Assembly: GCA_964404605.1 (NCBI GenBank)
Contig: CAYOKT010000026.1
Coordinates: 1 to 35,538, forward strand
From: CAYOKT01 sp964404605
GTDB taxonomy: Bacteria > Electryoneota > Electryoneia > Electryoneales > Electryoneaceae
DNA length: 35,538 nucleotides
Reading direction: 5' to 3'
The stretch's first letter is position 1, and each line of letters starts with the position of its first letter. The notes below the pieces were generated by a model. It made no database searches. It was not told the origin of the DNA and worked only from the letters and a program-made list of their open reading frames with translations. Made by a program: the position numbers and the translations under genes. Of the stretch, positions 1 to 8,067 are shown piece by piece.

Positions 1-659
1 GCCACATCCTCCGGATCACCCAGCCTGCGGACGGCGGTCTCGTTCAGGCTCGCCTGTTTCGCCTCCTCGGGCATCGCCTCCATCATGGCGGTCAGGATCA
101 GGCCGGGCGCGACGGCGTTCACCGTGATCCCGCGCCCGCCCAGCTCTTTCGCCACGGTCTTGGTCATCCCGTGAACCCCGGCTTTCGCGGCGGAATAATT
201 CGTCTGCCCGAATTTCCCGCGGAGGCCGTTGATCGATGTTACGTTGATGATCCTGCCGCTCTGCTGCTCGCGGAACCCCTCCGACACCGCCCTGATGTAG
301 TTGAAATAGCCCTTCAGGTCCACGTTGATGACAGCGTCGAACTGTTCCTCCTTCATCTTCCAGATCACGCCGTCCCAGTTCATGCCGGCGTTGTTGACGA
401 GGATGTCCAGCCCCCCGAGGGCTGCCCTCGCCTCGGCGACGACCTCGTGGGCGCGGGCGTAATCCGAGGTGTCGGCCCTGACCGCGAGCGCCACGCGGCC
501 CATGCCCTTCACCTCGTCCGCCAGGGCGAGCGCCTCCTCTTCGTGCTTGCGGTAGGTGAAGGCGACATCGGCGCCTTCCCGGGCGAAGAGACGGACGGTC
601 GCTGTTCCGATCCCCTGGCTTCCGCCGGTGATGAGCGCTTTTTTCCCTTCCAGAAGCAT
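1..659 (-). CDS. SDR-family 3-oxoacyl-ACP/3-hydroxyacyl-CoA dehydrogenase (FabG-like), 3' end outside window
   Basis: The minus-strand frame from ATG at 659 is open to the window edge (219 codons). It starts MLLEGKKALITGGSQGIG, so the Rossmann glycine motif TGGSQGIG lies at about residues 11-18. The SDR motif NNAG, a Ser in VTSING and the catalytic pair in YSAAK follow in the usual order. These mark a classical short-chain dehydrogenase that acts on a hydroxy/oxo group with NAD(P)H. It is the last visible gene of the catabolic operon, 27 bp after oah. By context it may oxidise a hydroxyacyl-CoA or cyclic hydroxy-CoA intermediate of the benzoyl-CoA route; that is inference, and a housekeeping FabG role is also possible. 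The C-terminus is missing. Confidence 0.9.
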   Translation of the reverse strand, partial: MLLEGKKALITGGSQGIGTATVRLFAREGADVAFTYRKHEEEALALADEVKGMGRVALAVRADTSDYARAHEVVAEARAALGGLDILVNNAGMNWDGVIWKMKEEQFDAVINVDLKGYFNYIRAVSEGFREQQSGRIINVTSINGLRGKFGQTNYSAAKAGVHGMTKTVAKELGGRGITVNAVAPGLILTAMMEAMPEEAKQASLNETAVRRLGDPEDV

Positions 660-686
660 GATTCCCGATCCTTTCCAGACACCCTG

Positions 687-1814
687 TTATTGCGGCTTCC
701 CGAGCACGGCCTCGAAGAAATCGTCGTCGAACAAGTCGCCGTCGGCGATCCTCCGCCGGAACTCGACGAAGTCGATGACATCCTGCCCCGTGATCTTCTT
801 GGTGTTGAAGGCGTTGAACCCGAGGAACGCCTCGCCCTGCATGTTCGCGGCCAGCCAGTGACGGTGGTCGTGCTTGTTGAGGTCCCAGAAGAAACGCTTC
901 TTCTGGCGGATGCCGTCCACGGATTTCATCAGGCAGCCGGGGAACAGGTTGGTGAAGGTCCAGACGATCTTGTCCACCTCCCGGTCGAGCAGGCTGAAGT
1001 CGTATTCCGCCTCCTTGAGAAACGCCTTGGCCTCCTTCGCCTTGTCCCCGCCGACGAATTCACCGTAGACGATCTCCCCCCCCTCGACATACCGGTCGGT
1101 GATGATGAGGGGATTGCGCACGAAGTCGCCGCCGTCCTTGAGGACGGGAGCCACCTTCGAGATCAACCCCTTCCTCTTCATCTTGTAGGCGGACCACAAC
1201 TCGCAGGAGACGCAGTTCCAGAGGGCGTCATCGAAGCTGAGGTACCCGGAGAGGAAGTCCGTGGACCCGCCGACCGGCGCGCTGCCATGACGCGGTCCGG
1301 CCTGTCCGAAGATGGCGGTGTCGGCGGCGAGGGTGAGGTCGCAGGCCATGCCGATCTCCTGGCCCCCGGCGATGCGCATGCCGTTCACGCGGCAGATCAC
1401 CGGCTTCTTGCAGGTCAGGATCGCATCCACCATCGCGTTGAACAGGTCCATGTAGAGACCGTACTCGTTCGGACGCTTGGAATAGTACTCGGCGTACTCT
1501 TTCGTGTTGCCGCCGGTGCAGAAGGCGCGGTTGCCCGCCGCGGTGAAGATGACCGCGACGACACGGTTGTCCATGTTCGCCCGGTGCATCCCCGCGATGA
1601 CGCCCTTCACCATGTGGGTCGTGTAGGAGTTGTACTGCGCCGGGTTGTTCAACGTGACCCAGGCGGAGTAGATGTTCTCGACCGTGTTCCCCTTCGGATC
1701 GGTGACGGGTTTCAGTTCGTAGATGACACCCGGCGGTTCCGGGGAGAAGAACTGGTCGCCATACAGATCATGATCCTTCAGTCCCCCCTCACGGGGCAGC
1801 CAATCGAGGCTCAT
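687..1814 (-). CDS. oah: 6-oxocyclohex-1-ene-1-carbonyl-CoA hydrolase (Oah/BamA), ring opening in anaerobic benzoyl-CoA degradation
   Basis: This 375-residue crotonase-superfamily protein matches the BamA/Oah family from memory along its length. Hallmarks are the N-terminal block DWLPREGGLKDHDLYG, the oxyanion-hole region AFCTGGNTKEYAEYY, RIAGGQEIGMACD, and GQAGPRHGSAPVGGSTDF. Length equals the family norm. The enzyme adds water twice to the cyclic dienoyl-CoA-derived 6-oxo compound and hydrolytically opens the ring to 3-hydroxypimelyl-CoA in the cytoplasm. A strong ribosome-binding site (AAGGAGG, 8 nt before ATG) supports the start. It lies 36 bp after the HMGL-family synthase and before the SDR gene, in an operon that also encodes the expected next enzymes. 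No benzoyl-CoA reductase is in the window, so the upper pathway must lie elsewhere. Confidence 0.9.
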   Translation of the reverse strand: MSLDWLPREGGLKDHDLYGDQFFSPEPPGVIYELKPVTDPKGNTVENIYSAWVTLNNPAQYNSYTTHMVKGVIAGMHRANMDNRVVAVIFTAAGNRAFCTGGNTKEYAEYYSKRPNEYGLYMDLFNAMVDAILTCKKPVICRVNGMRIAGGQEIGMACDLTLAADTAIFGQAGPRHGSAPVGGSTDFLSGYLSFDDALWNCVSCELWSAYKMKRKGLISKVAPVLKDGGDFVRNPLIITDRYVEGGEIVYGEFVGGDKAKEAKAFLKEAEYDFSLLDREVDKIVWTFTNLFPGCLMKSVDGIRQKKRFFWDLNKHDHRHWLAANMQGEAFLGFNAFNTKKITGQDVIDFVEFRRRIADGDLFDDDFFEAVLGKPQ

Positions 1815-1850
1815 CCCTGTGCCCTCCTTAGTGAATCATTTTCAAGAGGT

Positions 1851-3371
1851 TCAGTGTTTTTTCCTGCTCAGTCGGGATTTCGTCTTACCGTCCTTCGTTT
1901 TCGAGGAATGCGTATTCGCACGCTGAGAATTCGAGGAGAGTGGCAACTCGTCGATCGTCTTCGGCTTGAACGTGCCTTCGATCAGGAGCCTTCCGATGGT
2001 GGAGGCCAGCTCCACCAGCCTCAGCTCCGTGATGCCGAGGCGGTGATACTCGTTGTAATAGGCTTGGGTCACGTTGACGAAGCTGTCGGATTTCGTCCGT
2101 TTCTGGCGGGCATCCTTGACGAACAGGTGGACGGCCTCGATCAGTTCATCGGTGACTTCCACGCCGTCCCGTTCGAGCCCCGCGCGGAACTCCGGCCGGT
2201 TCAGGACTTCGCGAACCGCGCTGAGACCGGAGTGCTTTCCGAAGACATACCGGATCCTCCTCCCGAGTTCCTCCGGCGGGATGACCTGGTAGATCTTGGG
2301 ATGAATCAGCAATCCGGCGGTGTGGATTCCCGACTCGTGGGTGAAGACCCCCTCGCCGATGATCGGCGCATGGGCCGAAACCGGGATGCCGGAAAACTCT
2401 TCCAGCATCCGCCGCAACTTGATCAGGTGATCGTACTTGAACCCCGGGATGTCGATGCCGTAGAGGTATTTCAGCGTGCAGACCACCTCGTGCAGCGGGG
2501 CGTTGCCGGCCCTCTCGCCCATCCCGTTGACGGTGCAGGTGGGGATGTTGATCCCGTGGCTCATCGCGCGCACGGTGTTGACCCCGGCGAGGCCGAAGTC
2601 GTTGTGAAAGTGCACCACGAGATCCTTTCCGGGGAATTCCTTCACAATGCGCGGGATGTAGTGGTCCACGCCTTCCGGGGTGAAGGAACCGACGGTGTCC
2701 GGGAAGCTGTACCGTGTTCCGCCCGCGGCGTAGCCGGCTTTCGCGAGTTCGATGGTGTACTCCAGGTCGCTGCGGGAGCCGTCCTCCCCGCCGAACTCGA
2801 TCGCATTGATCCCCTGGTCCCGGGTGTAGCTGATCGCCTCGCACATCATGCGAATGTTGGCTTCGCGGTAGAACTCGACCGGCAGGTCCAGCCACTCGGA
2901 GATATCCCGTCCTTCCCGCCGGAGCAGGGCCTTGCCGATCTTGTACTTCAGGTGCAGGTCCGAGCCGGAGGTGAAGATGAAGAAGGTCACCTCATTGACA
3001 TCGACCCCGATATCCCGGAGGGTCTTGATCGTGATGTCGATATCGCTCTTGGTGGAGCGGCACATGACGAGCAGTTCGACATCCTCCCGGATTTCCCCGT
3101 TGCGCTTGCCCTGCACGATGAGTTGCAGGGCCCGGCGATCGGAGAGCGCCGCGAAGGGGAAACCGAGATCCATGATGTGGACGCCCATGTCGGACAGCGC
3201 CCGGGCGATCTCGTACTTCTGCCCGGGTGAGAGCGCGACACCGGGCATCTGCTCGCCGTCGCGCAGCGTGGAATCGTAGATCTTGATTCGCTCCGGCGGG
3301 GGAAAATTCAGGTGCTTGGTGAAGTCCGTCGGCTCATGAATGAGCGTTTCCAATGGTTCACGCAGTTCCAT
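1851..3371 (-). CDS. HMGL-family acyltransferase: homocitrate / 2-isopropylmalate / Re-citrate synthase-like
   Basis: The protein (506 aa from ATG 3371) has the DRE-TIM barrel signature DSTLRDGEQ at about 33-41, the metal-binding HFHNDFG, and the NGMGERAGNAPLHE motif. Such enzymes condense acetyl-CoA with a 2-oxoacid. The length exceeds NifV/homocitrate synthases, but I see no LeuA-type C-terminal regulatory domain; the tail is short and rich in Lys, Arg and Ser. ATG 3371 has AGAGG 7 nt upstream and is preferred over ATG 3386. Its companions are an aconitase-type large and small subunit and an isocitrate/isopropylmalate-type dehydrogenase in the same operon, so the set can run a full 2-oxoacid elongation. 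The 2-oxoacid is not determined: oxaloacetate (Re-citrate synthase), pyruvate/2-oxoisovalerate or 2-oxoglutarate all fit. Confidence 0.85.
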   Translation of the reverse strand: MELREPLETLIHEPTDFTKHLNFPPPERIKIYDSTLRDGEQMPGVALSPGQKYEIARALSDMGVHIMDLGFPFAALSDRRALQLIVQGKRNGEIREDVELLVMCRSTKSDIDITIKTLRDIGVDVNEVTFFIFTSGSDLHLKYKIGKALLRREGRDISEWLDLPVEFYREANIRMMCEAISYTRDQGINAIEFGGEDGSRSDLEYTIELAKAGYAAGGTRYSFPDTVGSFTPEGVDHYIPRIVKEFPGKDLVVHFHNDFGLAGVNTVRAMSHGINIPTCTVNGMGERAGNAPLHEVVCTLKYLYGIDIPGFKYDHLIKLRRMLEEFSGIPVSAHAPIIGEGVFTHESGIHTAGLLIHPKIYQVIPPEELGRRIRYVFGKHSGLSAVREVLNRPEFRAGLERDGVEVTDELIEAVHLFVKDARQKRTKSDSFVNVTQAYYNEYHRLGITELRLVELASTIGRLLIEGTFKPKTIDELPLSSNSQRANTHSSKTKDGKTKSRLSRKKH

Positions 3372-3451
3372 CGTGCTGCCTCTCATGCTGCTCGGTGACA
3401 GATGAAACGAATCAGCGATGTCTTGACGGGAAATCGTCGTCCGGACGCGCC

Positions 3452-3471
3452 CGGCGGCGGGCCCGCCGCCG
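3452..3471. repeat. 20-bp perfect GC palindrome between two operon genes
   Basis: The 136-bp gap between the synthase and the fusion dehydrogenase holds a perfect palindrome made of CGGCGGC, GGGCCC and GCCGCCG. As RNA it would fold into a strong GC hairpin with no T-run beside it. It may stabilise or partly attenuate the operon transcript; no specific function can be shown. Confidence 0.5.
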
Positions 3472-3522
3472 CGGGAACGGCCCGCAGCTTCGGCGAAGAA
3501 GCCCCCGGGATGCCCGGTTCGC

Positions 3523-5592
3523 TCATACCTCCATGATCTTCCGGCGGCTGCTTCCGATGACGCCCTTGACGCATCCGCTCGACACCATGAACCCGGCGGA
3601 ATGCTTCGCCTGGACGTCCAGCGCCTGCGAGAGGGGGACGCCGCAGGAAGCCCGGATACACTCCATGACCGCCTTGCGCGCGTTTTCCACGCCCGGATCC
3701 GCGGAGGCCGGCAGCCCCGGCACCTCCGCCGGGATGTCCAGCGCGCCCTCGCTCACCTTCCGGCGCGGCAGGCCGTGGTCCGCCTCCTCGACGATCGCCT
3801 TGATCTTGCGCAGGGACTCCTCCATCGGACCGGCGAAATCGACCAGCCAGCCCAGCGTGTCCCCGGCCTTCACGAACCGGCCCCCGAGCAACAGCCGGGA
3901 GAGCTTCGCCCAACCCGCCGGGTCCGCCTTCCGGAACGGCCAGTGGCAGCCCTCCATGCCGGGGATGACCGGCAGGGTCACTTCCGGCATCCCCACCCGG
4001 GCGTCCTCGAGGGCGACCAGGTAGTGGCAGTGCATCAGCAGTTCGAGCATCCCGCCCAGGCAGCGCTTCCCGTTGATGAAACCGACCGAGATCTTGAACT
4101 CGTCGTGGAAGCGGCGGGCGGTCCGGGACCACGCTTTCGACACCCGGAGGCCCTCCGCCTCGTCGTCCAGCGCGGGGAAGAACTCCGTGGTGTCCGCGCC
4201 GACAAGCTGCGTGGTGAGGTGGAAATCGCCGGTGAGGATCACCTTGTCGATGCCGTCCGCCTTGAGCCAGTCGACGGCGCGGTCGAGTTCGAGGATGACA
4301 TCCCAGTTCAACGATTCGCGGCCGATGGTGACCACCCCGACCTCGCCGTCGTGCTCGGCGTTGACATAGAGCTGCCGCCACTCCGGGGTGTCCATGTTCT
4401 CGAACACCTCCGGGTACCAGCAGCTTTCGGCCGCCTCCGGGTGCAGCTCGTGGTACGCCTCGACCCGCCGGATGACATCTTCGGCGCCGGTCTCGCGGAT
4501 CATGGCGACGATGCCCTTGGTGAACTGCGCACAAAGCTCGCCGATGGCGTTCATGTGGGACAGGTGAGCCCGCTCCTCGTGCAGCATGAGGCTGGTCATC
4601 TGGAACAGCGGCCCGAGCAGCCAGCTCTTGAACTCCTCCTCGTCCTCCAGCTCCCAGTCGACGGTCGGCCGGTTGCTGGAATACCAGCTTTCGCCGCTCA
4701 CCTTGCGCCGGACCAGCTCGGGCGTGGGGCGGAACACCTCACCGTACTTCTCCGACAGGTGGTGCAGGCACGACCAGGTGAGGAAGCTCGCGCCCGGACC
4801 GATGGCGTCGTGCGCGCGCAGGGGGTTGGGACCGACCAGCTTTCTCACGTACTTGTCGATCTTCCAGAACGGCATGTTCGCCGCGCGGTGGAACCGGAGC
4901 GCCGCGAGGGTGATGCCACAGAAGAGGACATCGAGGATGAAGGACCAGTAATCGCCGACGGGAACGGGGATCAACCCCAGGGCCCAGAACAGCTTCGTGA
5001 TGTCCGAAGGGGTCTCCTCGACCACCTCCCAGACCTTGTTGATCTGGTGCGGGAAGGAGGGGTGGAGAATGCCGACGCCGAGCTCGGAGCGGGGAAAACC
5101 CGAGGTGACGGACCGGATCTCGATGCCCGGGAAACTCCCCCGCATCAACTCGTAGTGCGCCTTCTTGACCGGCAGGATCTCCGGGATCGCCTCGAGAACG
5201 AAGCGCGGAGCGAAGCGTTCGAGGGCGGCCGGGACATCTTTCCCCCCGTAGTTCAGCCGGATGATCGAGGACATGACGGCGTCGGCCCGTTCCCGGCCGA
5301 AGGACCCCTTCAACCCCTGGTACTGCGGCCCGAGGCCGTCGGGCGCATCCGGCAGGTCCAGGGTCACGATCGGAACCCCGAAGGGCTGCAACCGGGCGCC
5401 GAGCTGCATCGCCTTGCCGGAGCCGACGATGCCGTTGCCCCCGGAGATGACCATCGCGCCGCGGCCCTTCTCCGGGCCGAACACCTTCTCCACCAGCGAA
5501 CCGGGGTCCGCCGGCAATCCGCCGCTTCGGACCATGTCGAGGACGGTTCCGAGGCCGAGTGTTTCGAGCGTGCTTTGCCGTATCGCTTTCAT
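3523..5592 (-). CDS. Bifunctional 3-hydroxyacyl-CoA dehydrogenase (N) / enoyl-CoA hydratase (C)
   Basis: The 689-residue protein starts at ATG 5592, 2 bp after the thiolase stop. The N-terminal part has a Rossmann turn GGNGIVG at about 51-57 and a dehydrogenase helical domain in which GILHPSFPHQINKVWEVVE stands for the canonical HFFNP...EVV segment. The C-terminal third (from about 420) is a crotonase fold with both acid positions retained, in LGGMLEL and MPEVTLPVIPG. The order is reversed relative to FadB/FadJ. In this operon it would oxidise 3-hydroxypimelyl-CoA, the BamA product, to the 3-oxo form for the adjacent thiolase; the hydratase part could serve an enoyl-CoA of the same route. The substrate is inference; the two folds are read from motifs. 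Confidence 0.8.
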   Translation of the reverse strand: MKAIRQSTLETLGLGTVLDMVRSGGLPADPGSLVEKVFGPEKGRGAMVISGGNGIVGSGKAMQLGARLQPFGVPIVTLDLPDAPDGLGPQYQGLKGSFGRERADAVMSSIIRLNYGGKDVPAALERFAPRFVLEAIPEILPVKKAHYELMRGSFPGIEIRSVTSGFPRSELGVGILHPSFPHQINKVWEVVEETPSDITKLFWALGLIPVPVGDYWSFILDVLFCGITLAALRFHRAANMPFWKIDKYVRKLVGPNPLRAHDAIGPGASFLTWSCLHHLSEKYGEVFRPTPELVRRKVSGESWYSSNRPTVDWELEDEEEFKSWLLGPLFQMTSLMLHEERAHLSHMNAIGELCAQFTKGIVAMIRETGAEDVIRRVEAYHELHPEAAESCWYPEVFENMDTPEWRQLYVNAEHDGEVGVVTIGRESLNWDVILELDRAVDWLKADGIDKVILTGDFHLTTQLVGADTTEFFPALDDEAEGLRVSKAWSRTARRFHDEFKISVGFINGKRCLGGMLELLMHCHYLVALEDARVGMPEVTLPVIPGMEGCHWPFRKADPAGWAKLSRLLLGGRFVKAGDTLGWLVDFAGPMEESLRKIKAIVEEADHGLPRRKVSEGALDIPAEVPGLPASADPGVENARKAVMECIRASCGVPLSQALDVQAKHSAGFMVSSGCVKGVIGSSRRKIMEV

Positions 5593-5594
5593 GG

Positions 5595-6842
5595 TTACTT
5601 GCCCCCCCGGCTGTCGGCAACCTTGAAGATGGCGGCGATGCCCACATCTCCGGCGGCGCATCCGAAGACGAGCACGTAGCCGCCGCCCTTGGCCACCGCG
5701 TTTTCCAGCGCTTCGACGATCACCCGCACCAGCGTCGGCCCCTGGGGATGGCCGTACACCAGCGGGCAGCCGGTGTCGTTCATCTTGTGCCAGTCATGGT
5801 CGAGAAGCCTGGCGAAAATGACATCGTTGACCGCGAAGGGGTTGTGGTTATATACCGACACCATGTCGGCCATGCTCAGCCCGGTTCGCTCGAGCAGGCT
5901 CTTGACGGCGAACGCGGGAGCATCGGGCATGAAGCCGGCCTCCGTCCGGTATTCCGCGGAGGCGATCAACTGGATGCTGATTTCCGGGCGCTGGCTCAGC
6001 TCGCGGGCCTTGTCCGCCGTGGTCATGATCATGGTGAATATCCCGTCGGAGGCGTGGGTCTGCCCTCCGGCGGCCACGCAGGTGTCCAGTTGACGCTCGC
6101 CGAGGAACTGCTCGAGGGAGCGGTACTTTCGCACCCCGTAATCATCGTCCACCACTCCCAGCGGCTGGCCGCGGACATCGAGGATTTTCAGGGGGAAGAG
6201 GAAACGGTCGAGAACGCCGGCCTTCTTGGCTTCGTAGTATTGCTGATACCGCCAGTGGGAGAGCTCGGCCACCTCCTTCATGTCGATCTTGTACTTCCGC
6301 GCCGCGCGTCCCGCACAGGCGATCATCGAGGTCTCGCCCGTCTCCTGCCGGAAACCGGACTGGCCGGTGGAGGGGTCGTAGCCGAAATTGTCCCAGATGT
6401 CGCTGATGACTTCGGTCCGGCGGTAGGTACCCTGGTTCGGGAAGATTCCGGCGGGCGAGTTGCTGGTCTTGTCGAAGGTGAGCATCCCGATGACTTCGTG
6501 GGACCCGCCCTGGACGTGCGCGGCGGCCTTGATCACCACCTGCAGGCCCGTCGCGCAGGCCTGCTCGAGGTGAAATCCGGGCAGCCGCTTCCCGAAGCAG
6601 TGCGACAGGTACGGCGACCCCCAGAACTTGTACAACCAGGGTATGGTCGATCCGGAGATCAGGTAGTCCAACCGGCTGATGGAGATTTTCCGCCTGGCCA
6701 GGATCAGGGGCATCGAATCCGCCGCGAACCGGGCGATGTCGACCTCGGCCAATGCACTCGTGTGCCAGGCGGGAAACCAGCTTCCCCCCCATGCGCCATA
6801 GGGTATGAAGGCATCAGGGTAGATCGGGGTCGTCTCTTTCAT
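5595..6842 (-). CDS. Thiolase-family acetyl-CoA acyltransferase (3-oxoacyl-CoA thiolase)
   Basis: At 415 aa this has the usual thiolase length. It has the nucleophilic Cys96 in EQACATGLQ, the NHNPFA segment that replaces the common NEAFA, the GHPQGPT loop with its catalytic His, and the C-terminal FGCAAGDVGIAA with the second Cys. Thiolases cleave 3-oxoacyl-CoA with CoA to acetyl-CoA and a shortened acyl-CoA. A purine-rich site (AGGAAGG) precedes the start. The downstream gene begins 2 bp after its stop, so the two are probably translationally coupled and may act as a dehydrogenase/thiolase pair. Context points to 3-oxopimelyl-CoA to glutaryl-CoA plus acetyl-CoA, by inference. The motifs deviate from biosynthetic thiolases and are closer to the degradative/SCP-x-like group. 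Confidence 0.85.
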   Translation of the reverse strand: MKETTPIYPDAFIPYGAWGGSWFPAWHTSALAEVDIARFAADSMPLILARRKISISRLDYLISGSTIPWLYKFWGSPYLSHCFGKRLPGFHLEQACATGLQVVIKAAAHVQGGSHEVIGMLTFDKTSNSPAGIFPNQGTYRRTEVISDIWDNFGYDPSTGQSGFRQETGETSMIACAGRAARKYKIDMKEVAELSHWRYQQYYEAKKAGVLDRFLFPLKILDVRGQPLGVVDDDYGVRKYRSLEQFLGERQLDTCVAAGGQTHASDGIFTMIMTTADKARELSQRPEISIQLIASAEYRTEAGFMPDAPAFAVKSLLERTGLSMADMVSVYNHNPFAVNDVIFARLLDHDWHKMNDTGCPLVYGHPQGPTLVRVIVEALENAVAKGGGYVLVFGCAAGDVGIAAIFKVADSRGGK

Positions 6843-6891
6843 ATCCCTTCCTCTTGTAGATGCCTGATGTTTTTATCCCGCTCACTCCGCT

Positions 6892-7404
6892 TCACGTCGA
6901 TGAAGGGGCCCGCCGCCGCGAGCCGACACGCCGCTTCACATATTCCACCAGCCCGCCCAGCTCGATGATCTCCCGGATTCCCTCGGGGAATGGGGCGGCT
7001 TTCCACTCCCCTCCCCGGGTCAGGTTGGAGATGGTTCCCGTGGAGAGGTCCACCTCGACCCGGTCGCCGTCCTCGATGCCGTCGACGGCGTCGGGGCACT
7101 CGAGGATCGGGAGCCCGATGTTGATGGAATTGCGGTAGAAGATGCGCGCGAAGGATTTTGCGATCACGCAGGCGACCCCGGCGCCCTTGATGGCGATGGG
7201 GGCGTTCTCGCGGGAGGAGCCGCAACCGAAATTGCGCCCGGCGACGAGCATGTCGCCCGGCTCGACCCGCCGCACGAAGGCCGGGTCGAGATCCTCGAGG
7301 GCGTGGGGCGCCAGCTCCTCGACCGTGTACCCGGTGCAATACCGCGCCGGGATGATCACGTCCGTGTCGACATTGTCCCCGTACTTGAACGCCCTGCCCT
7401 TCAC
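6892..7404 (-). CDS. 3-isopropylmalate dehydratase / homoaconitase-type small subunit (LeuD family)
   Basis: The 170-residue protein has the swivel-domain signature of LeuD-type subunits: KGRAFKYGDNVDTDVIIPARY at the N-terminus, then GRNFGCGSSRENA, then AKSFARIFYRNSINIGLP. GTG at 7404 is chosen as start because GGAGGT lies 6 nt upstream and the protein then begins exactly where the family begins; the longer upstream frame is shared with marR. Start and marR stop overlap as GTGA (7404-7401), which indicates translational coupling. With the large subunit (8068-9321) it would isomerise a 2-alkylmalate, homocitrate or citrate through dehydration and rehydration. The substrate depends on the HMGL-family synthase of the same operon. 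Confidence 0.85.
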   Translation of the reverse strand: MKGRAFKYGDNVDTDVIIPARYCTGYTVEELAPHALEDLDPAFVRRVEPGDMLVAGRNFGCGSSRENAPIAIKGAGVACVIAKSFARIFYRNSINIGLPILECPDAVDGIEDGDRVEVDLSTGTISNLTRGGEWKAAPFPEGIREIIELGGLVEYVKRRVGSRRRAPSST

Positions 7405-7865
7405 GAGACCACCTCCCCCTCCCGGCTGTTGAGATTCTTCATGATCAGGTTGAGGATGTCCATGAACTTCCGGCTGTCCGATTCGCTCAATCCCTCGAGG
7501 GCCTGCCGGTTGATCCGCGTCGCCTCCGCGTTGAGACGCGGCAGCAGGTTTCTCCCCTCGCCGGTCAGCTCCACCATCTGGACCCGCCTGTCGTTGAGGT
7601 CGCGCATCCGCTGGATCAGGCCCGCCTCCTCCAGCTTGTCGATCTGGCGCGTGATGGTGGCGTTGTCCAGCATCAACATCCTCCCGACCTCGCTCTGGTT
7701 CGTCTCCTGCTGCTCCGCCAACCCCAGCATGACGAGCCATCCGGTGGGCGTGACGTTGAAGGGTTTCAACGCGGATTCCAGCCGGGTCCTCATCTCCCGC
7801 GCGACCGCGTTGATGACGAATCCCAGGCTGCCGTTCAACCGGTGCTCTTTCACCTTTTCCATCAT
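7401..7865 (-). CDS. MarR-family transcriptional regulator
   Basis: This 154-residue winged-helix protein has the MarR core: helix-turn-helix region VGRMLMLDNATITRQIDKLEE followed by the wing DLNDRRVQMVELTGEG. MarR proteins are dimeric repressors or activators whose DNA binding is relieved by small ligands, often aromatic acids or aryl-CoA thioesters. It lies inside the catabolic operon between the two aconitase-type subunit genes and overlaps the small-subunit gene by 4 bp. Placement suggests it controls this operon and perhaps the divergent molybdenum hydroxylase genes, with candidate inverted repeats at 10539-10580. The ligand is unknown; a benzoyl-CoA-like thioester is a reasonable guess by analogy with BadR, a MarR regulator of anaerobic benzoate degradation. 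Confidence 0.9.
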   Translation of the reverse strand: MMEKVKEHRLNGSLGFVINAVAREMRTRLESALKPFNVTPTGWLVMLGLAEQQETNQSEVGRMLMLDNATITRQIDKLEEAGLIQRMRDLNDRRVQMVELTGEGRNLLPRLNAEATRINRQALEGLSESDSRKFMDILNLIMKNLNSREGEVVS

Positions 7866-8067
7866 CTGCGACGCTTCCGGATGGTTATGGGCTTTCCCGG
7901 GCTGCAGTTCCGGCTTCGCCTGCGGCTATGCCGTGACAGGCGCTCCCGGGTTACACGACAGGGCCACCCCGTCATCGACACTGCGGGACAGGGCCATCCC
8001 CCGATAGATGAGGTTTTCCCGGGACGCGGTCGCTCCCGGGCTGCCCTCGCTGACAGGGCCACCCTGT
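7866..8067. repeat. 202-bp intergenic stretch with three GACAGGGCCAYCC repeats and two CGCTCCCGGG repeats
   Basis: Between the aconitase-type large subunit and marR there is no plausible gene. The stretch holds three copies of GACAGGGCCAYCC (starting 7957, 7987 and 8052), two copies of CGCTCCCGGG (7941 and 8031), and a bulged hairpin at 7918-7941. The last GACAGGG copy forms a hairpin ACAGGG/CCCTGT (8053-8067) directly after the upstream stop codon. It could be a REP-like element or an RNA processing or regulatory site; which one cannot be decided here. Confidence 0.55.
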
